Below are positions 33,179-42,574 of a stretch of 64,000 bases of DNA, in pieces. Below the pieces are notes generated by a model. It made no database searches. It was not told the DNA's origin and saw only the letters and a program-made list of their open reading frames with translations. Both the position numbers and the translations under genes were made by a program. Source of the DNA: Bacillota bacterium (GTDB lineage Bacteria > Bacillota > Desulfotomaculia > Desulfotomaculales > Ammonificaceae); NCBI GenBank assembly GCA_040755295.1, contig JBFMBK010000002.1, positions 62,001 through 126,000 of the forward strand, read 5' to 3'. Numbering within the stretch: the stretch's first letter is position 1; each line of letters opens with the position of its first letter.

Positions 33179-33964
33179 CTAAGTTTTATTGACAAATCCG
33201 AGCTGCATAACCGTCATGTCCAGAAAAACGGTCTTTATGTCCTCCCAGAATAAACTTGGGGGCATATCCTCCAACCCCCGCAAATCGATTGTCTTCACAT
33301 AACCCCTGCAAACACTGCATACATCAATACGGTAAGGACCTTCTTTTAACTCATAGAAACTCAATTCCTCGGGCGACATATTTCCACAGAAAGGACAGGC
33401 GACCCTCATGAATCGCCACTCAGTATCACAAAGACCGCAATATAGATAGCGCCTTCCGTCTTTATCTAATTTGGCGAAGTTCGGCTTACTGCCGCAAACC
33501 GGACATTCCCCTTTCCCCCATGTGTCGAACTCATATTTTCCCCGCAGCCTCCTTGAATATGCGGCAAGATAAAGCCGGAGCACATGACTGAAAGCGAATC
33601 CAAAAACGTCCGGCGGGATCTCCTGCGGATTTTTTAAATAATTTACCGCTTCGCCGCTGCGTTTTAGAAGCGCATGAATCATCGCTCCGCAGTCAGTCTT
33701 GTTTTCAGGCAGGTTATTCTTTAAAAGAGACAGATCGCCCGCCATTTGAGGGAGATATCCGGCCAGCAAATCAAAAATCTGCCCCGCCACCAACACGAAC
33801 TGCTCCTGATCGATTACAGGTTGAGCGCATTCGAGAAGGGGTATGCTGTTACCCGTACTCTCCAACGGCCCGCCGTTCAGGGACAGCGCCGTATCCGGCA
33901 GGGATACCTTTTCGAGCTCACGGTAACAATCGGCAAGGTTCGGGGGAAAAACCGGCTCAATCAT
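33179..33964 (-). CDS. fdhE: FdhE-like formate dehydrogenase accessory protein
   Basis: FdhE family proteins are rubredoxin-like zinc/iron proteins that assist maturation of selenocysteine or molybdenum formate dehydrogenases. The C-terminal half has the paired CxxC arrangement CPVCGSKPNFAKLDKDGRRY (key: CPVCG), YCGLCDTEWRFMRVACPFCG and DVCSVCRGYVKTIDLR. The ATG at 33964 is chosen because AGGAGG lies eight bases upstream, giving 261 aa; the open frame extends 23 codons further without a site. No formate dehydrogenase gene is in the window, so it is an orphan here. Confidence 0.8.
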   Translation of the reverse strand: MIEPVFPPNLADCYRELEKVSLPDTALSLNGGPLESTGNSIPLLECAQPVIDQEQFVLVAGQIFDLLAGYLPQMAGDLSLLKNNLPENKTDCGAMIHALLKRSGEAVNYLKNPQEIPPDVFGFAFSHVLRLYLAAYSRRLRGKYEFDTWGKGECPVCGSKPNFAKLDKDGRRYLYCGLCDTEWRFMRVACPFCGNMSPEELSFYELKEGPYRIDVCSVCRGYVKTIDLRGLEDMPPSLFWEDIKTVFLDMTVMQLGFVNKT

Positions 33965-34068
33965 ATTAAGAATCCTCCTGTAGCCGCTTGAAATAAAAGC
34001 AGATGTCAGAAGCCGGAATTTGTGTACTTTCATCCGGCCTCCGACTTTGGGCCTCCGGTTCCGTAGCC

Positions 34069-34935
34069 TTAATTACGCGTTACGCCCCAGAAGAGAACCG
34101 CCAGGTGCCCCCGCCTGCTTCGGCGGAATACCCCTTCTATGCTCCGGGCCTCTAAGAACCGCCTTACCTTCTCTTCTACTGCGGGCGTAACCTTCATATA
34201 GCGTTTGAAAGAACCGCAGTAACGTTTAACGGCCTCTTCCAGGGGCCTCTCTTCCTCCCAATAATCAGGAATAAAATTAACATCCGGAAGGTACCCCGAG
34301 GCATAAAGGTAGTTCCACGGATATGTCGCATCGAAGCTCCCACCTGGGTACGGCTCGCCGGTTACCGCAGGCCAGAGCTCGGCGAGAACCGGATTCTTGT
34401 ATCCCCGTGCGAATTCTACCAGACAACAATACCGTCGCGACGCGGCAACCATCTTAATCAAGCTTTCAGGGTCTCGAACCGCCGGGGTCAAAGAAGCAAA
34501 GCTGAGGTCGAACCTCTTTCCCCACCCTGTCTTCGCCGGTTCTATCTCCTCCCAGGCCGCGTTAATCACCGTAATATTGGTAATTCCGTGCTCTGCAGCC
34601 TGTCCCTCTAAGACAGCACACATTTTCGGCGAACTGTCAACACTGACTACCTCGTGAACGTGCGGCGCGAAAAGAAGAGCGTATACCCCGGGACCGGAGC
34701 CTATGTCCAGCACGGATGCGCCTGAATGAAGCGCACCTTTCGCGAGCAAAATTTCCGTCACTTGTTTAAGACGGTCTCGATCCTGAAGGCTCCGGCGTTT
34801 CCCATAGTTAGCTGCCAGAGCGTCCCAGAACTCCCTGTCGTTCTCGTGGGAACCATGACACGATCCCGAACGTCTTCGTGTCTTCCGCCATTCCTCTTCC
34901 CAAAACTCCCGGTCTGTCAGGTGTGCGATTACCAT
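34069..34935 (-). CDS. Class I SAM-dependent methyltransferase
   Basis: A 288-aa protein. The Rossmann core begins with motif I SVLDIGSGPGVYALLFAP (about residues 93-110), followed by the acidic ribose contact VVSVDSSPKM and motif IV region DLSFASLTPAV. The N terminus (LTDREFWEEEWRKTRRR, DALAANYGKRRS) resembles uncharacterised Peptococcaceae and methanogen methyltransferases often found near metal-enzyme maturation genes. The substrate is not deducible. The ATG sits very close to AGGAGG. A partial leader-element copy (35032-35131) lies upstream. fdhE-like gene follows by 104 bp. Confidence 0.82.
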   Translation of the reverse strand: MVIAHLTDREFWEEEWRKTRRRSGSCHGSHENDREFWDALAANYGKRRSLQDRDRLKQVTEILLAKGALHSGASVLDIGSGPGVYALLFAPHVHEVVSVDSSPKMCAVLEGQAAEHGITNITVINAAWEEIEPAKTGWGKRFDLSFASLTPAVRDPESLIKMVAASRRYCCLVEFARGYKNPVLAELWPAVTGEPYPGGSFDATYPWNYLYASGYLPDVNFIPDYWEEERPLEEAVKRYCGSFKRYMKVTPAVEEKVRRFLEARSIEGVFRRSRRGHLAVLFWGVTRN

Positions 34936-35274
34936 TTCCTCCTATCTAAAAAAAACCGCCAAGACGCCATGAACGCCATGAATCAAGAAAATAAATATGT
35001 GATAACAATTAAATCGTTATTTCCAGCATCATAACGGCCCATTGCTGCGTTCCGTGTATGTTACAACACTGCTTCCAAATTTCAAGCTTACGGGTATTTT
35101 CAGATTTCGTGTTATCCGGCACTCAGTCCAACATTTGTGATTGTTATGACATCGAAGAACCAAGCCGCGGTATCTTACTATAAGTACCAGATACCTTCTG
35201 AGTGCTGGACATGTGGGACTCCTCTGAAAAACGCTCAGAAGCGTGTTGTACCCAAAACGCCGTTCTCCGAAGAA
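34936..35274. other. 340-bp spacer with short repeats and a partial leader element
   Basis: It has a decayed CCGCCAAGACGCCATGAACG repeat (34955-34985; a relative is at 42610), then leader-element copy E (35032-35131), then pairs of inverted repeats: GGTATC...GATACC (35170-35196) and CTTCTGAG...CTCAGAAG (35197-35244). No gene is supported. Confidence 0.5.
35032..35131 (-). repeat. Dispersed leader element, copy E (partial, rearranged)
   Basis: On the minus strand: ACTGAGTGCCGG (as inside copy D), then ACGAAATCTGAAAA, CCCGTAAGC and TGTAACATACACGGAACGC as in copy A. The GTGAGGA 3' block is missing. It lies about 100 bp upstream of the methyltransferase start, in the same orientation as the other copies. 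Confidence 0.7.
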
Positions 35275-36027
35275 TTAACCTTCCTGAACAACGGTCAAGC
35301 CGAGTGTGGCGCTGAATATCCGCCGCTCATACTCCCCTGGCACGCCCCGGTTTTCATCAGCGTGGCGCACGTAAAAAAGCCAGTCTCCCGAATTTGAAAG
35401 CGGCACCTTGACCTGTCCCTTTCCGTTTGTAACAAACCGCTGCGCCCAGTCGTTTTTACCCCATCCGCCCCATGTGGCGGCAACCATTACCTCGGGCAAG
35501 AGCACGCCGCGGTAACGAACTTGAAGTACCACCTCGTCCCCCACCTGATATTTTCGCGGCGCCATAACCAGTTCAAGTTCATGCCCAAGGAAACTTAAAT
35601 CCGCCTGCTTAAAAAGGTCACCACACGCCGCGCAGAAATGACCTGCAATGAAATAGTTTTTGGCGTACTGGTAGTAGTACCCCGCATCCCGGGCATCCGG
35701 ATATTCCAAGCGGGTACCGTTTTTGTAAAGTCCCCCTTTGGTTACGACAATAGGCCCTACGTCGTTTTCCACAGAAACCGCCCATAAGCCTTCCCGTCCC
35801 GGTTCCAGGCGCAGGACGTGATGACCCTTCTCATCACGCCTAATCCTTAACTCGTGGCATTCGCCGCCCGGGTCAAACGCTGAGGCGCTGAGCTTATCCT
35901 CCTGTACCGACCCTTCCGGACGCATCGCGTGTCCATAAAAGACCAGACACCGGGTCTCTTCTCCCCGACACCGGTGGTAACTCTCCGGAAAAACCCATAT
36001 TTCGTGTCCTTGTACAACCCTTAGCAT
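35275..36027 (-). CDS. DUF4198-like protein without signal peptide
   Basis: About 250 aa. The beginning GHEIWVFPESYHRCRGEET and the central KYQVGDEVVLQVRYRGVLLPEVMVAATW, then NGKGQVKVPLSNSGDWLFYVRHAD, resemble DUF4198 proteins, usually periplasmic and linked to metal (nickel/cobalt) uptake. This one has no signal peptide from the ATG at 36027 (GAGGGAGAC upstream), and has a cysteine cluster HFCAACGDLFK. The longer open frame to 36099 has no ribosome binding site and runs through the leader element. Role unknown. Confidence 0.72.
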   Translation of the reverse strand: MLRVVQGHEIWVFPESYHRCRGEETRCLVFYGHAMRPEGSVQEDKLSASAFDPGGECHELRIRRDEKGHHVLRLEPGREGLWAVSVENDVGPIVVTKGGLYKNGTRLEYPDARDAGYYYQYAKNYFIAGHFCAACGDLFKQADLSFLGHELELVMAPRKYQVGDEVVLQVRYRGVLLPEVMVAATWGGWGKNDWAQRFVTNGKGQVKVPLSNSGDWLFYVRHADENRGVPGEYERRIFSATLGLTVVQEG

Positions 36028-36046
36028 TGTCTCCCTCAAAAATATT

Positions 36047-36117
36047 ACTTCTTTTGCTGGGCACCGCGATAAGCTTCGCATAGCTACGTAGCTCGGCAAG
36101 TCAAAGTCCTCACGGAA
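36047..36117 (-). repeat. Dispersed leader element, copy B (3' block)
   Basis: Minus strand: CGTGAGGACTTTG...GAGCTACGTAGC...GCGAAGCTTATCGCGG...GCCCAGCAAAAGAAGT. It matches the 3' block of copy A and ends 19 bp before the DUF4198 ATG. Confidence 0.75.
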
Positions 36118-36240
36118 GATCGTTGATATTCATTATAATCACTTCGGAAAACCAATACAACCCGCCTTAGCGGGTCGTTATCGTCACGGGAAATTTTATC
36201 GAGGCTTAGCCCAAATGCGTATGCCGGACAGACCTAACGC

Positions 36241-37554
36241 TCAGATAATGCTTTTGGAAACCTGGTCGCGGTTTGCATAAAACACCGCCCGCCGGCCGGC
36301 GATCAGGGTTTCGAAATGCACGGGGCGTCCCCACAATCTGAAAACATACCTCAAAACATGCTCCAGATGGCGTATATCCAGCTCCACTCCCTCGTAGACG
36401 TGACGAAGGTATAATTCCCCCCGGCGGTTATAGTCGCCGTCAACCACCACTATATAAGGATTCCCTCCGTTTTTCATACCTGCAAGCAGCGCCTCCCGCA
36501 CCCTTTCCCAATCCGTCGTCGTCATCCGCCAGTCCTGTCCTACTTGTTGATAGACATACAGCCCAAGTTCCTTAACCAGGTCCTGCGTTAAATAGTTCCG
36601 TATCAGTGAAACGTCGTTCTCCACCTCCCGGATCTCAAAAAGCTTCTCTCGTCCAAACCGGCGTTCGATGTCTTCAATGATTCGCAGGCCCAAAAGGTAT
36701 GGGTTTACAACACGTTTTCCCGGTTGAATAAGTTCCGCATGCATCCTGGCGAACTCCACCGCGTCCGCCGTGTCGAGTTCCAACTCGCGGAGCAGCCGCA
36801 GGTGCCAGAAAGTGGCCCATCCCTCATTGAGTATCTTTGTCGCTAACTGGGGCCAGAAATATAAGGCTTCCCTGTGGACAATCATCATCACATCTTTTTC
36901 CCACTCGGCAAGCTCCTGGGAATGCTTTGCGATATAAAGTAAAATGTCCTTTTCCGGTCCGGAAACTTTTTTTTTATAAACCGTACCACGAGATTGCGTG
37001 TGCTTTCGAAGATCTAAAGTCATTTCAGGGTTGCGGGCGGGAAACCGCGAATGTCCGTGGAATTCGTACGGGTCGATATGCTCCTGAATCGCCAGTACGG
37101 CATTGAGGAATTCTTCGACCCGTTCCCGTCCGTGGAGCGCCTCGTACCGTCGGATCCGGTCCGCCGAGCGGGCCATTTCGTCTATCATCCGGCGTGAGGT
37201 GCAGCTGAAATACACATTGTTTTTAAAAAAATCACTGTGAGCAAGCACATGCGCAACGATAAGCCTATTCTGAATCAGCGAGTTGCCCGAGAGCAGGAAG
37301 GCATAACAGGGGTCGGTGTTAATCACCATTTCGTAAATGCGGCTCAGCCCATACTCGTAGCACATCTTGACACGGTAATAAGACTTACCGAAACTCCAGT
37401 GAGAAAAGCGTGTCGGCATCCCATAGGCGGTGAAGGTGTGAATGACTTCAGAAGGGCAGATCTCGAACCGCATCGGGAAAAAATCGAGTCCCCGGGACCG
37501 GGCAAGTTGAACGATCTCAAATATAACCGACTCCAAGGTTTCAACTTCTCCCAT
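36241..37554 (-). CDS. spoVR: SpoVR family protein
   Basis: The 437-aa protein shows SpoVR features: FFPMRFEICPSEVIHTFTAYGMPTRFSHWSFGK (key: EICPSEVIH and RFSHWSFGK), YAFLLSGNSLIQNRLIVAHV, ILNEGWATFWHLRL and NPYLLGLRIIEDIERR. In Bacillus it takes part in spore cortex formation; in Enterobacteria the homologue YcgB is a stationary-phase protein. The molecular function is unknown. It is the third gene of prkA-yhbH-spoVR, a conserved trio. Its own ribosome binding site is weak (GGGGGAATGGG). Confidence 0.95.
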   Translation of the reverse strand: MGEVETLESVIFEIVQLARSRGLDFFPMRFEICPSEVIHTFTAYGMPTRFSHWSFGKSYYRVKMCYEYGLSRIYEMVINTDPCYAFLLSGNSLIQNRLIVAHVLAHSDFFKNNVYFSCTSRRMIDEMARSADRIRRYEALHGRERVEEFLNAVLAIQEHIDPYEFHGHSRFPARNPEMTLDLRKHTQSRGTVYKKKVSGPEKDILLYIAKHSQELAEWEKDVMMIVHREALYFWPQLATKILNEGWATFWHLRLLRELELDTADAVEFARMHAELIQPGKRVVNPYLLGLRIIEDIERRFGREKLFEIREVENDVSLIRNYLTQDLVKELGLYVYQQVGQDWRMTTTDWERVREALLAGMKNGGNPYIVVVDGDYNRRGELYLRHVYEGVELDIRHLEHVLRYVFRLWGRPVHFETLIAGRRAVFYANRDQVSKSII

Positions 37555-37631
37555 AATCAGTAACCCATTCCCCCGGAAAACCTTTGTATTCTACACCGCC
37601 CGGTTTTCCCAAGATACTCCTTACCCTTCCG

Positions 37632-38762
37632 CTATGTTTTATTCCGTGAGAAAAACGCCTTAAGCGCCGTATACACATCACCTTTATCCCGCAATGCCAC
37701 CGAGATAAAACCCGGGTCGTCAATAACCCGGTAGGCGGTCCGCAGGGTACTCGTATAATAGTAAGGACCCTCAATCTCCCCGTATCCCACCAGGTTAGTG
37801 ACCTTTAACAGCTTCCCGACCAGTTCGACACAACAATCGTTATCCGAGGCCAGGTTATCGCCGTCTGAAAAATGGAAGGCGTAAACGTTATAATTACGTG
37901 GTAAGAAGCGTTCATAAATAATTTCAAGCGCCAATTGGTAAACCGCCGAACAGCGGGTTCCCCCGCTTTCCCCTTTACGAAAAAACTCCTCTTCCGACGT
38001 TTCCCGGGCTTCGGAATGATGAGCAAGAAAAACCGTTTCAACATTGCGGTAGTTGGTCTTAAGAAAACGCATCATCCAGAAGAAAAAACTGCGCGCTATA
38101 TACTTTTCGAAAGGTCCCATCGACCCCGACGTATCCATCATCGCGACAACCGCAGCTCCTATCTCGTGTGACTTATCGGTGTCCCACGTACGGTATCGCA
38201 GATCCTCAGGACGCATACCGTAAAAACCCGAACGGCCGGCACGGGCATTGCGCTGAAGCACCGCAAGCAGGGTGCGTTTATAATCAAGGTTTGCGGAAAT
38301 CCCATGCCGCCGAATTGCAGAAAACTCAAGATTTTCAAGTGTCGGTCCGGACTCACCTTTTGATTCCAGATTCGGCAGAGATAATTCTTCAAAGACGATA
38401 TCGGCGATTTCGTCCACGGCAACCTCCGCTTCGTAATAATCAACACCCGGCTCTTCACCGGCCCCTTTCCCTTCCCCCTTCAGGAGCCTTGAAATCACCG
38501 GGTCCCCTACGCGAAGCTTGTGGTTCCCCTGGCCTACATACTGCACCTTGCCGGGATTGAACCGGAAGCGGTATTCCTCGAGTGAACGCATGGGAACTCG
38601 AACGACTTTCCTCCCGTTTGTCAGAACCACACTTTCCTCAGTGATAATATCTGAGAGTCTCCTTCGGACGGCTTCCCTTACCTTTTTCCGGTGCCTCTCG
38701 GCATCAACGCTTCCTTTTCGGTAAGCAGACCAGTCCTCCCGGTTCACCGTAAAATCCACCAT
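37632..38762 (-). CDS. yhbH: YhbH/YeaH family protein (DUF444, VWA-like)
   Basis: The 376-aa protein has an N-terminal basic helical part (NREDWSAYRKGSVDAERHRK) and a C-terminal von Willebrand A-like domain with the MIDAS pattern VVAMMDTSGSMG (about 205-216), then YAFHFSDGDNLASD. The Bacillus yhbH gene is sporulation-linked; E. coli YeaH pairs with kinase YeaG. The ATG at 38762 is chosen because GGGAGG and GGAGGCGG precede it. prkA lies 20 bp upstream and spoVR 77 bp downstream. Confidence 0.93.
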   Translation of the reverse strand: MVDFTVNREDWSAYRKGSVDAERHRKKVREAVRRRLSDIITEESVVLTNGRKVVRVPMRSLEEYRFRFNPGKVQYVGQGNHKLRVGDPVISRLLKGEGKGAGEEPGVDYYEAEVAVDEIADIVFEELSLPNLESKGESGPTLENLEFSAIRRHGISANLDYKRTLLAVLQRNARAGRSGFYGMRPEDLRYRTWDTDKSHEIGAAVVAMMDTSGSMGPFEKYIARSFFFWMMRFLKTNYRNVETVFLAHHSEARETSEEEFFRKGESGGTRCSAVYQLALEIIYERFLPRNYNVYAFHFSDGDNLASDNDCCVELVGKLLKVTNLVGYGEIEGPYYYTSTLRTAYRVIDDPGFISVALRDKGDVYTALKAFFSRNKT

Positions 38763-38782
38763 CCCGCCTCCACCCTCCCATT

Positions 38783-40678
38783 TCACCGGCTCAGTAGGCT
38801 CCCGACATACCGCAGCAATTCCCCGGCGCAAACCGGACAGTAACCATAATCCGATACCAACCTGTCGCTTACCGCCCTTACACTTTTCGTCCGTTCCGGG
38901 TCAGCCGTCCTGGCGCAGGTAATGGTTTTAATAACGCTTTTCAGGTCTGCAAACAGTTTTCTTTCAATGGCTTCCCGGAGCCGGTGGTGTGCTGTATAGT
39001 CGAACTTTTTCCCTTTGCGGGCGTAACTTGAAAGTCTGATAAGTATCTCTTCCCGAAAACTTCTCCTGGTGGCGTCGCTCACGCCGATCTGCTCTTCGAT
39101 GGAACTCATCAGTCGTTCATCCGGAGCAATCTCCTCGCCGGTCAGCGGATCAAATATCCCGTTATCGTTACAATATGCCTCAACGTTGTCCAGATAGTTC
39201 TCGAAAAGGGCCTGCGCGGTCTCTTTAAAAGAATCGACCAGTGCCTTCTGTACCTCGCGCTTAGCGATCTCGTCGTATTCACAACGTGCGGTTGATATTA
39301 GATCAAGGATTCGCTCATGCTCCTCCGCCGTTATCGAAGGATGCTGGTCAAAACCCTCCCTGAGAGCCCTCAACACGTCCAGGCCGCTGATACAACGTGT
39401 CTCGGCACGCATCAGCGCCGTGCACAACCGATTAATTACATAACGGGGATCTACACCGCTCATTCCTTCATCCGGATGCTCGGACAGAAGTTCCGCCAAT
39501 TCTTTTTGGCTGAAGTCTTCCACGTCCCCGTCATCGTAATGCCTCATTTTTATGGCAATATTCATGCCCTGTCTCATGGATTCCTTAAGGCGCGAAAGCA
39601 CCGAAAACATGGCAGCAACCTTCAGGGCGTGCGGCGCGATATGAATACCTCTAAGGTCGCTTTGACCTAGCAGTTTTTCGTATATCCTTATTTCATCCGA
39701 AACCTTAAGGTTGTAAGGGATTTTAATGACTATCATGCGCGAAAGAAGCGCCTCGTTCTTACTGTTGCTGACAAAAGCCTTATACTCCGTCTCGTTGGAA
39801 TGAGCCACTATCAATTCGTCGGCGGAAATAAGCGCAAAACGCCCGGCCTTAAAGTTGCCCTCCTGCGAAAGCGAGAGCAGGTTCCACAGAAAACGCTCGT
39901 CAATTTTAAGCAGTTCCTGGAATTCCATTATGCCGCGGTTAGCGATATTGAGTTCCCCGTCAAAACGGTAAGCGCGGGGATCGGATTCCGAACCGAATTC
40001 CGTAATCGCGGAAAAATCAATACTTCCGGTTAATTCCGCGATATCCTGGGATTTCGGATCCGAAGGCGTGAAAGTGCCGACTCCTAACCTTTTCTCTTCA
40101 GAAAAAATGATACGCTCTACAGGCACATCCTTTATCGCACCCCCGAAGTCGGTTTCCAGCCGCAGACGGCAAACCGGGCAAAGCTCACCTTCGATGCTTA
40201 TGCCGTACTCCCGGTGGAATTCCCCCCGAAGTTCCCTCGGAATCAGGTGCAGCGGTTCCTCGTGCATGGGACATCCCTTAATTCCGAAAACCGCGCCGTC
40301 GTCAGTCCGGCTGTATTCCTCAAGCCCCCGTTTCAGAATGTTAACCAGGGTTGATTTCCCGCCGCTGACCGGTCCCATCAGTAACAGAATGCGCTTTCGG
40401 ACATCCAGGCGCCACGCCGCCGGGCGGAAGTATTCTTCAACTAGCTTTTCCAGTGACCGGTCAAGCCCAAAAAGCTCGCGGGAAAAAAAGCGATACCGCT
40501 TTCTCCCCTTAACCTCCTCAACGCCGGCTGCGGTAATCATATTATAGATTCTACTGTGCGCGAGCTGGCAAATCCGCGGGTTGTGCCGTACCAGATCAAG
40601 GTATTCAAAGAAAGATCCCTGCCATACCAACCGCTGCTCTGCGGCATGGAAGTCTTCTACCCGCTTTAGAAAGCTCAA
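38783..40678 (-). CDS. prkA: Serine protein kinase PrkA
   Basis: PrkA is an AAA+ ATPase with a Hanks-unrelated kinase-like C terminus, reported to phosphorylate proteins during sporulation or starvation. The 631-aa protein has Walker A LLLMGPVSGGKSTLVNILKR (key: GPVSGGKST), the central cysteine pair GCPMHEEPLHLIP, the Walker B/sensor stretch NRGIMEFQELLKID, and the C-terminal PrkA domain (about 410-620). TTG start after GGAGGGGGAGG. It is the first gene of the trio; the upstream 200 bp is a divergent promoter region shared with the CoADR-like gene. Confidence 0.95.
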   Translation of the reverse strand: MSFLKRVEDFHAAEQRLVWQGSFFEYLDLVRHNPRICQLAHSRIYNMITAAGVEEVKGRKRYRFFSRELFGLDRSLEKLVEEYFRPAAWRLDVRKRILLLMGPVSGGKSTLVNILKRGLEEYSRTDDGAVFGIKGCPMHEEPLHLIPRELRGEFHREYGISIEGELCPVCRLRLETDFGGAIKDVPVERIIFSEEKRLGVGTFTPSDPKSQDIAELTGSIDFSAITEFGSESDPRAYRFDGELNIANRGIMEFQELLKIDERFLWNLLSLSQEGNFKAGRFALISADELIVAHSNETEYKAFVSNSKNEALLSRMIVIKIPYNLKVSDEIRIYEKLLGQSDLRGIHIAPHALKVAAMFSVLSRLKESMRQGMNIAIKMRHYDDGDVEDFSQKELAELLSEHPDEGMSGVDPRYVINRLCTALMRAETRCISGLDVLRALREGFDQHPSITAEEHERILDLISTARCEYDEIAKREVQKALVDSFKETAQALFENYLDNVEAYCNDNGIFDPLTGEEIAPDERLMSSIEEQIGVSDATRRSFREEILIRLSSYARKGKKFDYTAHHRLREAIERKLFADLKSVIKTITCARTADPERTKSVRAVSDRLVSDYGYCPVCAGELLRYVGSLLSR

Positions 40679-40879
40679 ACCTCCCCCTCCTGGCGATGCT
40701 ATGTTCGACTGACGTATCGGCTTGTATTAAATGTATGCGCCGGCAGCCACAAAAAACACGCCGCCGGGACACCGCAATAACAGAGTTATCACTACCGTAT
40801 ATTCCCGATTTTCATCTCGCTTAATTAATGGAACGGAGGGAATCTTATAAGTGATTGGGAAGGACAAGGAGGTTATTAA
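40679..40879. promoter_or_regulatory. Divergent promoter region
   Basis: Spacer between prkA (minus) and the disulfide reductase gene (plus). It includes AATAACAGAGTTATC with short dyad symmetry. Promoters are expected for both sides, but no consensus pair is clear, in line with a non-sigma-A (sporulation) promoter for prkA. Confidence 0.4.
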
Positions 40880-42574
40880 ATGGGAAAACGTATAGTGGTT
40901 ATCGGCGGTGCGGCCTGCGGCCCAAAAGCCGCTGCCCGCTCTCGCCGCAGGGACCCGGAAGCCGAAATCACCATCGTTGAACAGGGCGGGCAGGTTTCCG
41001 TAGGGCGATGCGGTCTGCCGTATTATGTCGGTGGAAGGGTTCGGGAAATAAAGGAGCTTTGTTCGACCCCCGCCGGGGTCGTACGGGATCCCGCGTTTTT
41101 TGAAGCGGTTAAAAATATACGCGTGCTGGTTCAAACGCGGGCGGAAAAGATAGACCGAGAAAACAGACTGGTCCATACAACCCATATACCGACAGGGAAA
41201 CATGACACGCTTCCTTACGACAAGCTGGTTTTATCCACCGGGTCACGTCCGATACGCCCCGGAATTCCCGGTATTGAGCTTCAAAACGTCCACACCCTGT
41301 GGTCCCTCGAGGACGCGGCGCGCATCCGTGAAGCGGCTTCATCCGGGAAAACACGCCGCATCGTTGTTGTAGGCGCCGGATTGATCGGCCTTGAGACCAC
41401 CGAGGTGCTTCTTGAAGCCGATTTCCCTCAACGCAAACCGGAAGTGACCCTGATCGAGGCCATGCCGCACATCGCCCCCGGCTTTCTGGACGAAGAAATG
41501 GCCGCTCTCGTCGTAAAGCATCTTGAAACAAAAGGTCTGTCCGTACGTGCCGGAGAAATGGTAGAAAGTCTGGAAGGAGACGATTCCGGTTCCGTTCGTC
41601 GGGTGATTACCTCGCGAGGAGCTTATCCCGCCGACCTGGTGATCATGGCCGTAGGGGTGCGGCCTAACGTCGATCTGGCACGCGAGGCCGGGCTCGCCAT
41701 AGGAAGAACCGGCGCCATCGCGGTAAATCAACATCTTGAAACAAGCGATCCCGACATTTACGCCGGCGGCGATTGCGTGGAAAACATAAACATGGTCAAC
41801 GGCAAGCCTGTTTACACACCGCAAGGTTCCGTCGCCAATCGTCACGGCCGGGTGATCGGCAATAACCTTACCGGCATGCGGGATTATTTTCCCGGGGTCC
41901 TGGGAACGGTAATTTTCAAGATCTTTGATTTCACGGTAGGGCGGACCGGACTTAGCGAGTTTCAGGCCTATGACTCCGGCTACCAGACCGCAACGGTCAT
42001 TGTTTCAGGAGCGGACCATGCCCATTTCTACCCTGAATCGGGCTCTGTTATTATTAAACTCATCGTCCATATACCCACGCGAAGGATTCTCGGCGCTCAA
42101 CTCGTCGGCGAAGGAGACGTAAACAAGCGCCTCGACGCTCTGGCCGTGGCGACCTCCATGCAGGCAACGGTGGATCAGCTTGCCGAGTTTGACCTGGCGT
42201 ACGCCCCCCCGTACAACACGGCCATGGACGTCCTGCACCACGCCGCCAACACAATGCGCAATAAACTGGCGGGTATCGCTAAAACCTGTACGCCCGCTGA
42301 ACTGAAGAGCCAGCTTGCAAACGGAAACGGTGTGATGATACTGGACGTGCGTACACCCGCGGAAAGACGGGAAAGACCGTCTCCGTATGAGGGTGCGGTA
42401 CACATCCCCCTGGGCAGTTTGCGGACGAACCTGGACAACCTCCCCGCTGAAAAAACCATTATATCTTTCTGTCAGGCAAGTATGCGCGCCTGGGAGGCGC
42501 AAAGGATTTTGGAATCCAAGGGTTTTACGAACGTGCGTTTCCTCGAAGGGGGACTGGCGGCCTGGCCGTACTAA
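40880..42574 (+). CDS. CoA-disulfide reductase-like flavoprotein fused to rhodanese domain
   Basis: The 564-aa protein has an N-terminal pyridine nucleotide-disulfide oxidoreductase module (about 1-450): VVIGGAACGPKAAARSRR for FAD, the single active cysteine in VGRCGLPYYVGG as in CoADR, NAD-binding IVVVGAGLIGLETTEVL, and DIYAGGDCVEN. A C-terminal rhodanese (about 465-560) has the catalytic cysteine in ISFCQASMRAWEA. CoADR-rhodanese proteins reduce CoA persulfides, polysulfide or sulfur with NAD(P)H. This would fit sulfur metabolism. AAGGAGG precedes the ATG. Monocistronic, with a terminator at 42701-42737. Confidence 0.92.
   Translation: MGKRIVVIGGAACGPKAAARSRRRDPEAEITIVEQGGQVSVGRCGLPYYVGGRVREIKELCSTPAGVVRDPAFFEAVKNIRVLVQTRAEKIDRENRLVHTTHIPTGKHDTLPYDKLVLSTGSRPIRPGIPGIELQNVHTLWSLEDAARIREAASSGKTRRIVVVGAGLIGLETTEVLLEADFPQRKPEVTLIEAMPHIAPGFLDEEMAALVVKHLETKGLSVRAGEMVESLEGDDSGSVRRVITSRGAYPADLVIMAVGVRPNVDLAREAGLAIGRTGAIAVNQHLETSDPDIYAGGDCVENINMVNGKPVYTPQGSVANRHGRVIGNNLTGMRDYFPGVLGTVIFKIFDFTVGRTGLSEFQAYDSGYQTATVIVSGADHAHFYPESGSVIIKLIVHIPTRRILGAQLVGEGDVNKRLDALAVATSMQATVDQLAEFDLAYAPPYNTAMDVLHHAANTMRNKLAGIAKTCTPAELKSQLANGNGVMILDVRTPAERRERPSPYEGAVHIPLGSLRTNLDNLPAEKTIISFCQASMRAWEAQRILESKGFTNVRFLEGGLAAWPY

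Noticed and set aside
35137-35397. 86-codon plus-strand frame with a CWTC motif
   Set aside because: Its second half is antisense to the DUF4198 gene and it lies among repeat fragments; no ribosome binding site.
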